Origin: Halomonas cerina
GTDB taxonomy: Bacteria; Pseudomonadota; Gammaproteobacteria; Pseudomonadales; Halomonadaceae
Reading direction: 5' to 3'
NCBI RefSeq assembly: GCF_014192215.1
Contig: NZ_JACHXP010000005.1
Coordinates: forward strand, 184,121-248,120
Length of the DNA stretch: 64,000 bases
The position numbers and the translations under genes are program-made. The notes below the pieces were generated by a model. The model made no database searches, was not told the origin of the DNA, and saw nothing but the letters and a program-made list of their open reading frames with translations. This document shows, in pieces, positions 56,778 to 64,000 of the stretch (its first letter is position 1; each line of letters begins with the position of its first letter).

Positions 56778-57719
56778 GTGCAACCCATTCATACGCTGCG
56801 TATCGCCACGCGCAAGAGTCAACTGGCCATGTGGCAGGCCGAACACGTCCGTGACCGCCTGATGACGATCCACCCCAGCTTGAAGGTGGAGCTGGTGGCC
56901 ATGGCCACCCGCGGCGACAAGATTCTCGATACGCCGCTGGCCAAGGTCGGCGGCAAGGGGCTGTTCGTCAAGGAGCTCGAGGAGGCGATGCTCGACGGGC
57001 GGGCCGACATCGCCGTGCACTCCATGAAGGATGTGCCGATGCACTTTCCGGAGAGCCTGGGGCTGTCGGTGATCCTCGAGGGGGCCGAGCCCACCGACGC
57101 CTTCATCTCCCACCACTACGCCAGCCCGGACGAACTACCCGAGGGGGCCCGCATCGGCACCTCGAGCCTGCGCCGTGGCCTGCAGATGCGCGAGGCGCGT
57201 CCCGACCTCGAGGTCCTGACCCTGCGCGGCAATGTCCAGACCCGCCTGGGCAAGCTCGACGACGGCGAGTTCGATGCCATCCTGCTGGCCACCTCCGGCC
57301 TCCGACGGCTGGGGCTCGATGACCGCATCACCATGGAGCTGCCGCCCGAGATTTGCCTGCCGGCCTGCGGTCAGGGGGCGCTAGGGATCGAGTGTCGCAT
57401 GCACGATGCCGACCTGATCGCCCTGCTGGCGCCGCTGGATGACGAGATCACCGCCACCCGGGTGCGCGCCGAGCGCGCCATGAACACCCGCCTCGAGGGG
57501 GGCTGCCAGGTACCCATCGCCGGCCATGCGATCTACGAGGATGACGGCCAGACTCTGTGGCTGCGCGCCCTGGTCGGCAACCCCGACGGGACCGAGGTGC
57601 TGCGGGCCGAGGGGCGCGGCTCGATTTACGAGCCCGAGGCGCTGGGTATCCGGGTGGCCGAGGAACTGCTCGACCAAGGCGCCGGGGACATCCTCGCCGA
57701 GGTCTACGGCGCCGATTGA
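56778..57719 (+). CDS. hemC: Hydroxymethylbilane synthase (porphobilinogen deaminase)
   Basis: 313 residues from GTG 56778, behind GGGAG, the normal family length. An in-frame ATG at 56697 would overlap the predicted promoter. [20 protein letters not shown] opens the protein; [24 protein letters not shown] and [10 protein letters not shown] follow; the dipyrromethane-cofactor cysteine is in [12 protein letters not shown] near 241. It polymerises four porphobilinogens. The hemC stop overlaps the hemD start by one base. Confidence 0.95.
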   Translation: MQPIHTLRIATRKSQLAMWQAEHVRDRLMTIHPSLKVELVAMATRGDKILDTPLAKVGGKGLFVKELEEAMLDGRADIAVHSMKDVPMHFPESLGLSVILEGAEPTDAFISHHYASPDELPEGARIGTSSLRRGLQMREARPDLEVLTLRGNVQTRLGKLDDGEFDAILLATSGLRRLGLDDRITMELPPEICLPACGQGALGIECRMHDADLIALLAPLDDEITATRVRAERAMNTRLEGGCQVPIAGHAIYEDDGQTLWLRALVGNPDGTEVLRAEGRGSIYEPEALGIRVAEELLDQGAGDILAEVYGAD

Positions 57720-58513
57720 TGAGCGAGGAGCTACCGGTACTGATCACGCGCCCGGGCAAGCGCGCGAGGGCCCTGGCTGCGGCCATCGAGGCGCACGGCT
57801 TTCGCGTCGTGCGCCTCGAGCCGCTGGAGCTGGTGCCCCTGCCGGAGACGCCGGCGATGCGCATGGCCTGGCTGGATCTCGACCAGTTCCGGCGGGTGGT
57901 GGTGGTCAGCCCCTTCGCCGCCGAGTGTCTCGCCGACGCGTTGGACCGCTACTGGCCGCAGCTGCCGGTGGGGGTCGACTACTATGCGGTAGGGGCCGCC
58001 ACGGCGGCGACCCTGCATCACCACCTGGGCGTCCGGGTGCACGTGCCGCCGGCGGACGGCGAGGACACCAGCGAGGCCCTGCTCGCGCTGCCTTCCCTGA
58101 AGGCCCCGGCGGGCGAGCGGGTGCTGCTGGTGGCCGGCGAGGGCGGACGTTCCCTGCTGGCGGATACCCTGGCCGCCCGGGGCGCCCGACTGACCCGCCT
58201 GGCGGTCTACCGCCGGGTGACAAGGCCGCCTTCGCCGGCCGACCGCCAACGGCTCGAGGCGGGGGCGTACCGGGCCCTCGTGGTGAGTAGCGGAGAAATC
58301 CTCGAACATCTGGCAAGATGGTGTACAGAGGCCGCCTTGAACCAACCGCTAATCGTCTCGAGCCGGCGGTTGGCTACACTGGCCGGCCAACAGGGATTTC
58401 GTTTCCCCGTCGTGGCGTCGGGGGCCACACCCGTCGCCCTGGCGGCTGCGGTGGCCAGGGCCGGCGACCCGGAGGAGGCCGATGTCGATCATGACGATCT
58501 CGAAAAGGGCTAG
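57719..58513 (+). CDS. hemD: Uroporphyrinogen-III synthase
   Basis: 264 residues from ATG 57719 (TGATG with hemC). HemD sequences are poorly conserved, but LITRPGKRARALAAAIEAHG, VVVSPFAAECLADAL, YAVGAATAATL, VLLVAGEGGRSLLADTLAARGA and the C-terminal PLIVSSRRLATLAGQQGF follow the family pattern, and position after hemC is decisive. It closes and inverts ring D of hydroxymethylbilane. Confidence 0.92.
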   Translation: MSEELPVLITRPGKRARALAAAIEAHGFRVVRLEPLELVPLPETPAMRMAWLDLDQFRRVVVVSPFAAECLADALDRYWPQLPVGVDYYAVGAATAATLHHHLGVRVHVPPADGEDTSEALLALPSLKAPAGERVLLVAGEGGRSLLADTLAARGARLTRLAVYRRVTRPPSPADRQRLEAGAYRALVVSSGEILEHLARWCTEAALNQPLIVSSRRLATLAGQQGFRFPVVASGATPVALAAAVARAGDPEEADVDHDDLEKG

Positions 58514-58519
58514 CGACAG

Positions 58520-60004
58520 ATGAGCAATCAATCAAACGATCAGGACGAACAGCAGACGCCTTCCGGCAAGGCCCAGGGCGGCGCTGATGCGGAGGGCGCC
58601 GGCGGTCAGTCGAAGGCGGATGCCGGACGCTCGTCCGGTGGCGCCTCACGGCGCTCGCGCCGACGGGACAAGGGACGTGCGGCCTCCTCTGGCGAGCGTC
58701 CGTCAAGCACGTCTGCCATCGCTGATTCCCAGGCCTCCGAAGCGGCCAGCGGCAAGGTCGCCGGTGGCCAGCAGACGCCAGGCAAGCCGGCCGCGGGTGG
58801 CCGCGAGGCGGGCGACGACAAGGCGTCCCCGGGCGCTGCCGACAAGTCGTCCGGCACCGCGTCATCTTCCTCCGGCGACAGCAAGCCCTCGTCAACGGGC
58901 GGTACCGGGGGCCGGGGGGGCTCCACCTCCGGCCAAGGGGGGCGCGGTGGCAGAGGCGGCAAGGCCGGTGTCGTGGCGCTGGTGCTGGTGATCCTGCTGG
59001 CCCTCGGCGTCGCCCTGTTCGGCTGGCAGGCCTGGCAGCGGTTGCAGGCCCAGCAGCAGCGGCTCGCCGCCCTGCCCGACCAGGTGGTCGATCAGTCGGC
59101 CCTCGGCGATCTGCGCCAGCAGCTGTCGAGCGCCGAGAGCGAGCGCCGGGCGGCGATCGATGAGGCCATCTCCTCGGTGCGTGATGACTTCACCGACTAT
59201 CGCGAGAGCGTGAACCAGACCCTCGATAAGGTGCTCGACGAGCTCTCCCGCCAGCAGCAGACCGATGAGCGTGAGTGGCTGCATGCCGAGGCCGCCTACC
59301 TGCTGCGTCTGGCCAATCAACGCCTGCGGCTCGAGCGTGATGTTCAAGGCGCCGCCGCTTTGCTGCGCACCGCCGATGAGCGCCTGCGCGAGGCCGACAA
59401 CCCCGCCTTGATGCCGGTGCGCCGCGAGATCGCGTCCGAGCTGGCGGCGCTGGAAGCGGTGCCGAACGTCGACCGCACCGGCGTTTACCTCGCCCTCAAT
59501 GCCCAGCAGGAACAGCTGGCCGGTCTGCCGCTGGCCCAGGACATCGAGGAGATGACCGCCGAGGAAGCCGCCCTCGAGGAGGCGCCCTCCGGGGGCTGGC
59601 AACAGCAGCTGGCGCGTTTCGGCGAGGAGCTCAAGGAACTGGTCACCGTGCGCCAGCACGACCAGGCCCTTGAGGCACTGATCTCGCCGGAGCAGGAATC
59701 CTACCTGCGTCAGAGCGTGCGCCTGGTCCTCGAGCAGGCCCAGCTGGCGCTGCTGAAGGAGGAGACCGAGCTGTACCAGGCCAGCCTCGACAAGGCGCTG
59801 ACCCTGATCCGGGGCTACTACGATACTTCCAGCGAGGGGGTGCAGTCGGTGATCGCGCGTCTCGAGGAGCTCAAGCAGAAGCGCATCCGCCCCGAACTGC
59901 CCGACATCAGCGGCTCCCAGCAGGCGCTGGCGTCCTTCATCGAGCGTCGCTTCGAGAGCCGGGGTGACGGCCAAGGCAATGGTGGCCAGGGAGACGACGC
60001 ATGA
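58520..60004 (+). CDS. hemX: HemX-like membrane protein
   Basis: 494 residues. The first about 150 residues are low-complexity, rich in S, G, A, K and D, ending in GGRGGSTSGQGGRGGRGGK. One transmembrane helix at about 152-175 (GVVALVLVILLALGVALFGW) is followed by a periplasmic coiled-coil domain (QAWQRLQAQQQRLAAL...). Despite the usual name 'uroporphyrin-III C-methyltransferase', no methyltransferase motif is seen; function is unknown. The long disordered cytoplasmic tail looks longer than in E. coli HemX. It overlaps hemY by 4 nt. Confidence 0.88.
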   Translation: MSNQSNDQDEQQTPSGKAQGGADAEGAGGQSKADAGRSSGGASRRSRRRDKGRAASSGERPSSTSAIADSQASEAASGKVAGGQQTPGKPAAGGREAGDDKASPGAADKSSGTASSSSGDSKPSSTGGTGGRGGSTSGQGGRGGRGGKAGVVALVLVILLALGVALFGWQAWQRLQAQQQRLAALPDQVVDQSALGDLRQQLSSAESERRAAIDEAISSVRDDFTDYRESVNQTLDKVLDELSRQQQTDEREWLHAEAAYLLRLANQRLRLERDVQGAAALLRTADERLREADNPALMPVRREIASELAALEAVPNVDRTGVYLALNAQQEQLAGLPLAQDIEEMTAEEAALEEAPSGGWQQQLARFGEELKELVTVRQHDQALEALISPEQESYLRQSVRLVLEQAQLALLKEETELYQASLDKALTLIRGYYDTSSEGVQSVIARLEELKQKRIRPELPDISGSQQALASFIERRFESRGDGQGNGGQGDDA

Positions 60005-61254
60005 GAAAGCTGATCCTGATCGTGGTCGTGGGGCTCGCGCTTGGCGCCCTGCTCGGCCAGCTGATGATGTCGGTGCCCGGCTACTGGCTGGTGCGCGTGG
60101 GCGATACCTCCTTCCAGACGTCCTTCTGGTTCGGCCTGGTCCTGCTGTTGGCCGTCTTCGTGGTGGTCCATTTCGTGCTGCGGCTGTTGATGCGCCTGAC
60201 GCGACCGGTCTCGCGCTTCAAGGTATGGAACAGCCGGGCCCGCAACCGTACCGCCATGAAGCGCACCGTGCGTGGGCTGGTGGCGCTGGCCGAAGGGCGC
60301 TGGAAGCGCGCCGAGAAGTCACTGGTCAAGGCCGCCGACGACTCCAGTACGCCGCTGGTCAACTACCTCTCTGCGGCCCTGGCGGCCCACTACCAGGGTC
60401 GCTACGAGCAGGCCGACAACCTGCTCAAGCGGGCTCACCTGAGCACGGAGGGGGCCGACACGGCCGTGGGCATGGTGCAGGCTCAGCTGATGCTGGACCG
60501 CCAGCAGTACGAGGAGGCGCTGGCGATCCTCACGCGCCTCGACCGTCATCTGCCCAATCACCCGCAGGTGCTCAAGCAACTCAAGCAGGCCTACCTGAGC
60601 GTCAGCGATTGGGAGGGCCTGCGTCGCCTGATGCCGCGCCTGGGCGCCCAGCAGCTGATCTCCCCGGAAGAGCGTGAACAGCTGGAGCTGCGCGCCTACC
60701 GGGAGCTGATCGGCCAGGAGGCGCGTCAGCCCGGCGACATCGAGCGCGTCCGCAACCTCTGGGCGGACATGCCCGAGCACCTGCGCACCAATACCGATCT
60801 GATCGTGCTGTATGCCGAGGCGCTGGTGCGGGGCCACGAGGAGGGCGTCGCCGAGCGGCTGCTGCGTCACTCCCTCAAGGAGCATTGGGATAGCCGGCTG
60901 GTCCTGCGCTATGGCCTGCTCGACGTGGATGCCGCCCGTCAGCTGGTCACCGCCGAGAAGTGGCTGCAGGAGCGACCCAACGACCCCGACCTGTTGCTCA
61001 CCTTGGGGCGCCTCTCGCTGCGCAACGCCTACTGGGGCAAGGCCCAGGAGTACTTCGAGGCGAGCCAGCGCCAGCGTCCCAGCGGGGTGGTCTGTGCCGA
61101 GTTGGCCCGCCTCTATGCCAACCTGGGCGAGCACCAGAAGAGCCAGCTCTACTATCGTCAGAGTGTGGAGCTGCTTGACAAGTCGCTGCCGGCCCTGCCG
61201 CAGCCTGCCGAGGAGGAAAAGGCCCAGCCGGCGGCCACGCCGAAGACGGCCTGA
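60001..61254 (+). CDS. hemY: HemY-like TPR membrane protein
   Basis: 417 residues. Two N-terminal transmembrane helices (about 3-22 and 41-62) with the HemY_N motif, then tetratricopeptide-like helical repeats across about 95-400 (WKRAEKSLVKAADDS, YEQADNLLKRAHL, YEEALAILTRLDRHLPNHP, WGKAQEYFEASQRQRP). It is unrelated to Bacillus HemY (protoporphyrinogen oxidase). It probably works with HemX at the inner membrane; the exact role is unknown. Confidence 0.9.
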   Translation: MRKLILIVVVGLALGALLGQLMMSVPGYWLVRVGDTSFQTSFWFGLVLLLAVFVVVHFVLRLLMRLTRPVSRFKVWNSRARNRTAMKRTVRGLVALAEGRWKRAEKSLVKAADDSSTPLVNYLSAALAAHYQGRYEQADNLLKRAHLSTEGADTAVGMVQAQLMLDRQQYEEALAILTRLDRHLPNHPQVLKQLKQAYLSVSDWEGLRRLMPRLGAQQLISPEEREQLELRAYRELIGQEARQPGDIERVRNLWADMPEHLRTNTDLIVLYAEALVRGHEEGVAERLLRHSLKEHWDSRLVLRYGLLDVDAARQLVTAEKWLQERPNDPDLLLTLGRLSLRNAYWGKAQEYFEASQRQRPSGVVCAELARLYANLGEHQKSQLYYRQSVELLDKSLPALPQPAEEEKAQPAATPKTA

Positions 61255-61280
61255 GTCGGTTCCTTCTCCGCCGCCGACCA

Positions 61281-61308
61281 AGGGGGCGCCATCCGGCGCC
61301 CCCTTTGC
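61281..61308. terminator. Terminator after hemY
   Basis: AAGGGGGCGCC (61281-61291) pairs with GGCGCCCCCTT (61296-61306) over a 4-nt loop, followed by one or two T. It lies 26 nt after the hemY stop and 27 nt from the convergent channel gene, so it may serve both strands. Confidence 0.75.
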
Positions 61309-61334
61309 TCGTCATGGGGTGCAGGGTGTGGCGA

Positions 61335-63656
61335 TCACGTCACCTCGTCGACGTCGTCACTGTCCGGCTTGTGATGCGAGGCGTCCGCGATGTGCTCGAT
61401 ATCCGCGTGGCGATCGTCCGCCATGACTGCACTGGCACGCTGCGGTCGCCTCGCCGGCTCCAGCACCCGGACGTTGGCCGCCGGCGCCCGGCCGGCCTTG
61501 TCCTCGCCGAAGTAGAGCGTGGTGTGGGGGAAGGGAATCTCGATGCCGGCGTCATCGAAGCGCAGCTTGACCAGGCGGTTGTAGGCGCGGCCCACGGCCC
61601 ACTGGTCGCCGGGCGTGGTCTTGATGACCACCCGAATATTTACCGAGCTGTCGGCCAGGGCGGTGACACCCGCGACGGTGAGGGGTTCGAGCAGCTTGTG
61701 GCCATGCTCCTCGCTGGCCTTGAGGTCCTCGAAGGCCAGCTTGAGCTGCTCGATGGCCTCGTCGATGCTCTCGCGGTAGGCGATGCCGTACTCGCCGACA
61801 TGGTTGCCGAATTCGCGCATGTAGTTGGACACGGTGTCCACGCTGGAGAAGGGCACGATGTGGTAGGTGCCGGACAGGTCGCGGATGCCTACCGAACGGA
61901 TGCTGAGGCGTTCGGCGGTGCCGGTGATGCCGCCTACCGTGACCACATCGCCGGTGTTCATGGCATTCTCCACCTGGATGAAGATGCCGGTGATGATGTC
62001 CTGCACCAGCTTCTGGGCGCCGAAGCCGATGGCCAGGCCGAGCACCCCGGCACCGGCGATCAGCGGGCCGATGTTGATGCCGATCTCGGCCAGCACGATC
62101 ATCGCCGTCATGGTGATCAGGGCGATGGCCAGGGCATTACGGAACAGCGCCAGCAGGGTCTGGGCCCGGGCCGAGGGCACGCCGCCACCGGTCTCCGGGT
62201 TGAGCTTGTGTTCGATCAGGCTGGCCAGGCCCAGCCAGAGCGCCGCGGCCATCACCAGGATCACGGCCACGCTGATGGTCTTGCCGATCAGGCCGCGGCC
62301 TGCCTCGGAGGCGTACCAGGCGGCCAGGTCGAAGGCGCCCCAGGCGCTCAGCACGATCATCACCACCGCGATCAGGATCAGGGCGCGGATCACGCGCAGG
62401 GCATTGGGCACGTAGCTGTTCAGGCGTGGCTCGAGCAGCGGCAGCTTGCGACGCAGGTCGTCGGAGAGCCGGATGCGCCGGCCGATAGTCTGGGTCAGCA
62501 GGCGGGAAAGCAGCATGCCGACGATCACCGCGGCCAGGGTCTGGAGGGTGGCGACGAGCACGAAGGGCAGGGCGTCTGCCGGCCGGGTCAGGGTGAGCAC
62601 CAGCACCACCACGAAGTAGGCCAGGGCGAACAGGTGCCAGGTGCGCGCGAACAGCTGCAGCGAGACCCGGCTGGCGGCCATGGTGGTCTGCGCGGCCTTG
62701 TGGTTGAGGCCATCGCGGATGCGGGTACGGTTCCTGAGGATGACCGCCACCGCGTAGATGAAGGCGGCAATCATGATCAGGGTGCCGACGCTCTGGCCCA
62801 AGGTCGGCGTCAGGTAGGCGTTGATCAGCGGCACCACCACCATCAGGCCATAGCCCACCAGGCCGATCAGCCGGGCGATCCAGCGGTTCCAGTAGGAGGC
62901 ATCCGCGGCGCCGATAGGCAGCAGGCGTAGCCCCTCGTAGCGGGATGAGAACAGCATGCGCACCCCCGCCTTGAGCAGCTCGATCACCAAAAAGGCGTTG
63001 AGAAACAGCGAGGCCCGGGTCGACAGCGCGCCGGTTTCGCCGATGGCGAAGGTGGCGATCAGGTTGCCGCCCACGTAGGCCAGGGCGACCACCAGCACGT
63101 CGATCAGCGCGGCCAGGGCCACGCAGAGCACCAGTCGTAGCACCGGGGTGAGGCCCTTGCCGGTCAGCGACCACTGGCTGATGCGGGTGAACAGGGGCTT
63201 GGCCAGGCGGCGCACGATGGTGAACAGCACGAAGGTGGCCAGGATCACCAGGCCCAGGTTGATGGCGGCCTCGAGGAAGGCGGCCATGTCGAAGCCGTCC
63301 TCGCCGAGCCCGCCGCTGAACAGCGAGCCGATCACCCCGAGGAGGTTCTCGAACTGGGTCCCGATGTCGCCGACGATGCGGCTGGTCAGCTCGGCCAGCT
63401 GTCGCGGCAGCGATGGCTCGGCAGCGGTTTCCTCGGCCGTCTGCGCGGCCTCGGCACCGGACGCCTCGGCCAGGCCGCGCAACTGGTCGATCAGCTGCTG
63501 GCGCGTCTCGGGGTTCTCGAGCAGGTCGGCCAGGGTGGCGTAGGCCGGCGGGTCGCCGCCGGTATCGGCCTGCTGGCCCATGGCCGGGGGGGCGATCGCC
63601 GTCAGGGCAAGGATCAGCCACCCGATGACCAGGGAAAGGATTCGCGGTGAGTTCAC
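61335..63656 (-). CDS. MscS-family mechanosensitive channel, YbiO-like
   Basis: 773 residues from GTG 63656, supported by GGAGGT 6 nt upstream. A signal-like helix (SLVIGWLILALTAIAPPAMG) is followed by a periplasmic segment (DPPAYATLADLLENPETRQQLIDQLR) strongly resembling the start of E. coli YbiO, many transmembrane helices, then the MscS core IGPLIAGAGVLGLAIGFGAQKLVQDIITGIFIQVENAMNTGDVV (about 560-605) and a cytoplasmic C-domain. It releases solutes on hypo-osmotic shock, a useful partner for an ectoine accumulator. The C-terminal tail is His/Asp-rich. Confidence 0.88.
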   Translation of the reverse strand: MNSPRILSLVIGWLILALTAIAPPAMGQQADTGGDPPAYATLADLLENPETRQQLIDQLRGLAEASGAEAAQTAEETAAEPSLPRQLAELTSRIVGDIGTQFENLLGVIGSLFSGGLGEDGFDMAAFLEAAINLGLVILATFVLFTIVRRLAKPLFTRISQWSLTGKGLTPVLRLVLCVALAALIDVLVVALAYVGGNLIATFAIGETGALSTRASLFLNAFLVIELLKAGVRMLFSSRYEGLRLLPIGAADASYWNRWIARLIGLVGYGLMVVVPLINAYLTPTLGQSVGTLIMIAAFIYAVAVILRNRTRIRDGLNHKAAQTTMAASRVSLQLFARTWHLFALAYFVVVLVLTLTRPADALPFVLVATLQTLAAVIVGMLLSRLLTQTIGRRIRLSDDLRRKLPLLEPRLNSYVPNALRVIRALILIAVVMIVLSAWGAFDLAAWYASEAGRGLIGKTISVAVILVMAAALWLGLASLIEHKLNPETGGGVPSARAQTLLALFRNALAIALITMTAMIVLAEIGINIGPLIAGAGVLGLAIGFGAQKLVQDIITGIFIQVENAMNTGDVVTVGGITGTAERLSIRSVGIRDLSGTYHIVPFSSVDTVSNYMREFGNHVGEYGIAYRESIDEAIEQLKLAFEDLKASEEHGHKLLEPLTVAGVTALADSSVNIRVVIKTTPGDQWAVGRAYNRLVKLRFDDAGIEIPFPHTTLYFGEDKAGRAPAANVRVLEPARRPQRASAVMADDRHADIEHIADASHHKPDSDDVDEVT

Positions 63657-63770
63657 GCGGTGACCTCCGTCTCTTGGCGTGGATGCGAGGGGTGAGGGGC
63701 ATCGGCCGGGATCATCATACGGCCCCCGGCAGACTAGCACGAGTCAGGCCATGCGCCGGTGCCCATGGCC

Positions 63771-63800
63771 AAAAAGTGTACACGAGCTATACAGTGATGT
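63771..63800 (-). promoter_or_regulatory. Possible promoter of the YbiO-like channel gene
   Basis: Minus strand: CGGACA (-35, 4 of 6), about 17 nt, TACACT (-10, 4 of 6), in the AT-richer stretch around 63775-63805, about 120 nt upstream of GTG 63656. It includes the palindrome GTGTACAC at 63777-63784. Weak call. Confidence 0.25.
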
Positions 63801-63878
63801 CCGATTGTGTCATGTTGAGGGTGACATGCCCAAGCGGAGTGCGAGGGCGCTCCCGGCAGGCAAGCCTGTACCCCCTTG

Positions 63879-63906
63879 CGCCATCCAACTGGATGGCGTT
63901 TTTTTG
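63879..63906 (+). terminator. Rho-independent terminator, plus strand
   Basis: CGCCATCC (63879-63886), loop AACT, GGATGGCG (63891-63898), then seven T (63899-63905). Textbook intrinsic terminator pointing right, but no plus-strand gene is visible upstream within the window after hemY, which has its own terminator. Confidence 0.88.
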
Positions 63907-63908
63907 TG

Positions 63909-64000
63909 GTGCGCCAGGCATGGCGCGCAGCGCCTGACTGGCGCTGTTCCCGAGGGTGGTGCCTCGGGATGACTTGGGGGTGAAAGTTCCCTGCACGCCC
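63909..64000 (+). mobile_element. Probable 5' end of a class C group II intron
   Basis: Three bases after the terminator T run begins GTGCGCCAGGCATGGCGCG. GTGCG is the group II intron 5' consensus, and the continuation resembles the domain I start of bacterial class C introns: nested stems GCGCCAG/CTGGCGC (63911-63917 with 63938-63944) enclosing GGCGC/GCGCC (63922-63926 with 63930-63934), an 8-bp stem TCCCGAGG/CCTCGGGA (63948-63955 with 63962-63969), then GGGGTGAAAGTTCCC. Class C introns characteristically insert just downstream of intrinsic terminators. The reverse-transcriptase gene would lie right of the window, so this is unproven. Confidence 0.5.

Noticed and set aside
56697..56780. ATG 56697 as the hemC start
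   Set aside because: It coincides with the predicted -10, adds 27 basic residues absent from the family, and has no ribosome site; GTG 56778 behind GGGAG gives the standard 313 residues.
58520..60004. hemX as a true uroporphyrin-III C-methyltransferase
   Set aside because: No SAM-binding motif is present; the protein is a single-pass membrane coiled-coil, so the enzymatic name is a historical misannotation.

Overview
The window is chromosomal DNA of a GC-rich gammaproteobacterium, almost certainly Halomonas or a close relative (Halomonadaceae). The strongest pointer is a complete teaABCD locus, the ectoine/hydroxyectoine TRAP transporter with its UspA-like regulator known from Halomonas elongata. 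Gene neighbourhoods shared with Pseudomonas agree: glnK-amtB / ubiK / comM, dsbA / cytochrome c4 / engB, lptM-lysA-dapF-DUF484-xerC, and argH // hemCDXY. All genes look intact. I see no tRNA, rRNA, CRISPR array, prophage or insertion sequence. The only likely mobile DNA is the start of a group II intron at the right edge.

Layout. 0-3 kb: 3' end of hemE, a VanZ-like protein, a host-attachment-family protein, and the divergent pair finR/fpr. 3-5.5 kb: a PII-amtB-PII cluster behind a sigma-54 promoter. 5.6-9 kb: ubiK, comM, and a lipoprotein/hydrolase pair. 9-12.5 kb: malate synthase G with an IclR-like operator, two heptanucleotide arrays, a thioesterase, a DUF423 protein. 12.6-14.5 kb: thiS, thiG, trmB. 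14.55-14.7 kb: a candidate Fur-controlled small RNA. 14.7-18.6 kb: AEC transporter, SCO protein and partner, PHB-depolymerase-like protein, FKBP isomerase. 18.7-22.4 kb: teaABCD. 22.4-28.5 kb: TIGR02444 protein, yheS, dtd, chalcone-isomerase-like protein, tandem USP, thiD, yqaA. 28.6-43.7 kb: the complete 13-gene nuo operon for respiratory complex I. 43.7-47 kb: a second TRAP transporter, TakP-like. 47-50.2 kb: endonuclease/phosphatase, dsbA, cytochrome c4, engB. 50.2-56.5 kb: palindromic elements, then a seven-gene minus-strand operon argH-lptM-lysA-dapF-DUF484-xerC-HAD. 56.6-61.3 kb: hemCDXY. 61.3-64 kb: a YbiO-like mechanosensitive channel, then a plus-strand terminator followed by the probable intron start.

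Physiology. The tea transporter recovers compatible solutes and the YbiO-like channel can vent them on hypo-osmotic shock. AmtB with two PII proteins handles ammonium. Complex I, cytochrome c4, a SCO-type copper chaperone and the hem genes serve respiration.

The least ordinary material is between genes: perfect heptanucleotide tandem arrays beside three stop codons; an RyhB/PrrF-like small-RNA candidate at 14.55-14.67 kb; palindromic repeats with a fixed 12-nt loop and covarying stems at 50.2-50.35 kb; and a terminator plus probable class C group II intron at 63.88-64 kb. All were found by reading the sequence. No database search or folding program was run.
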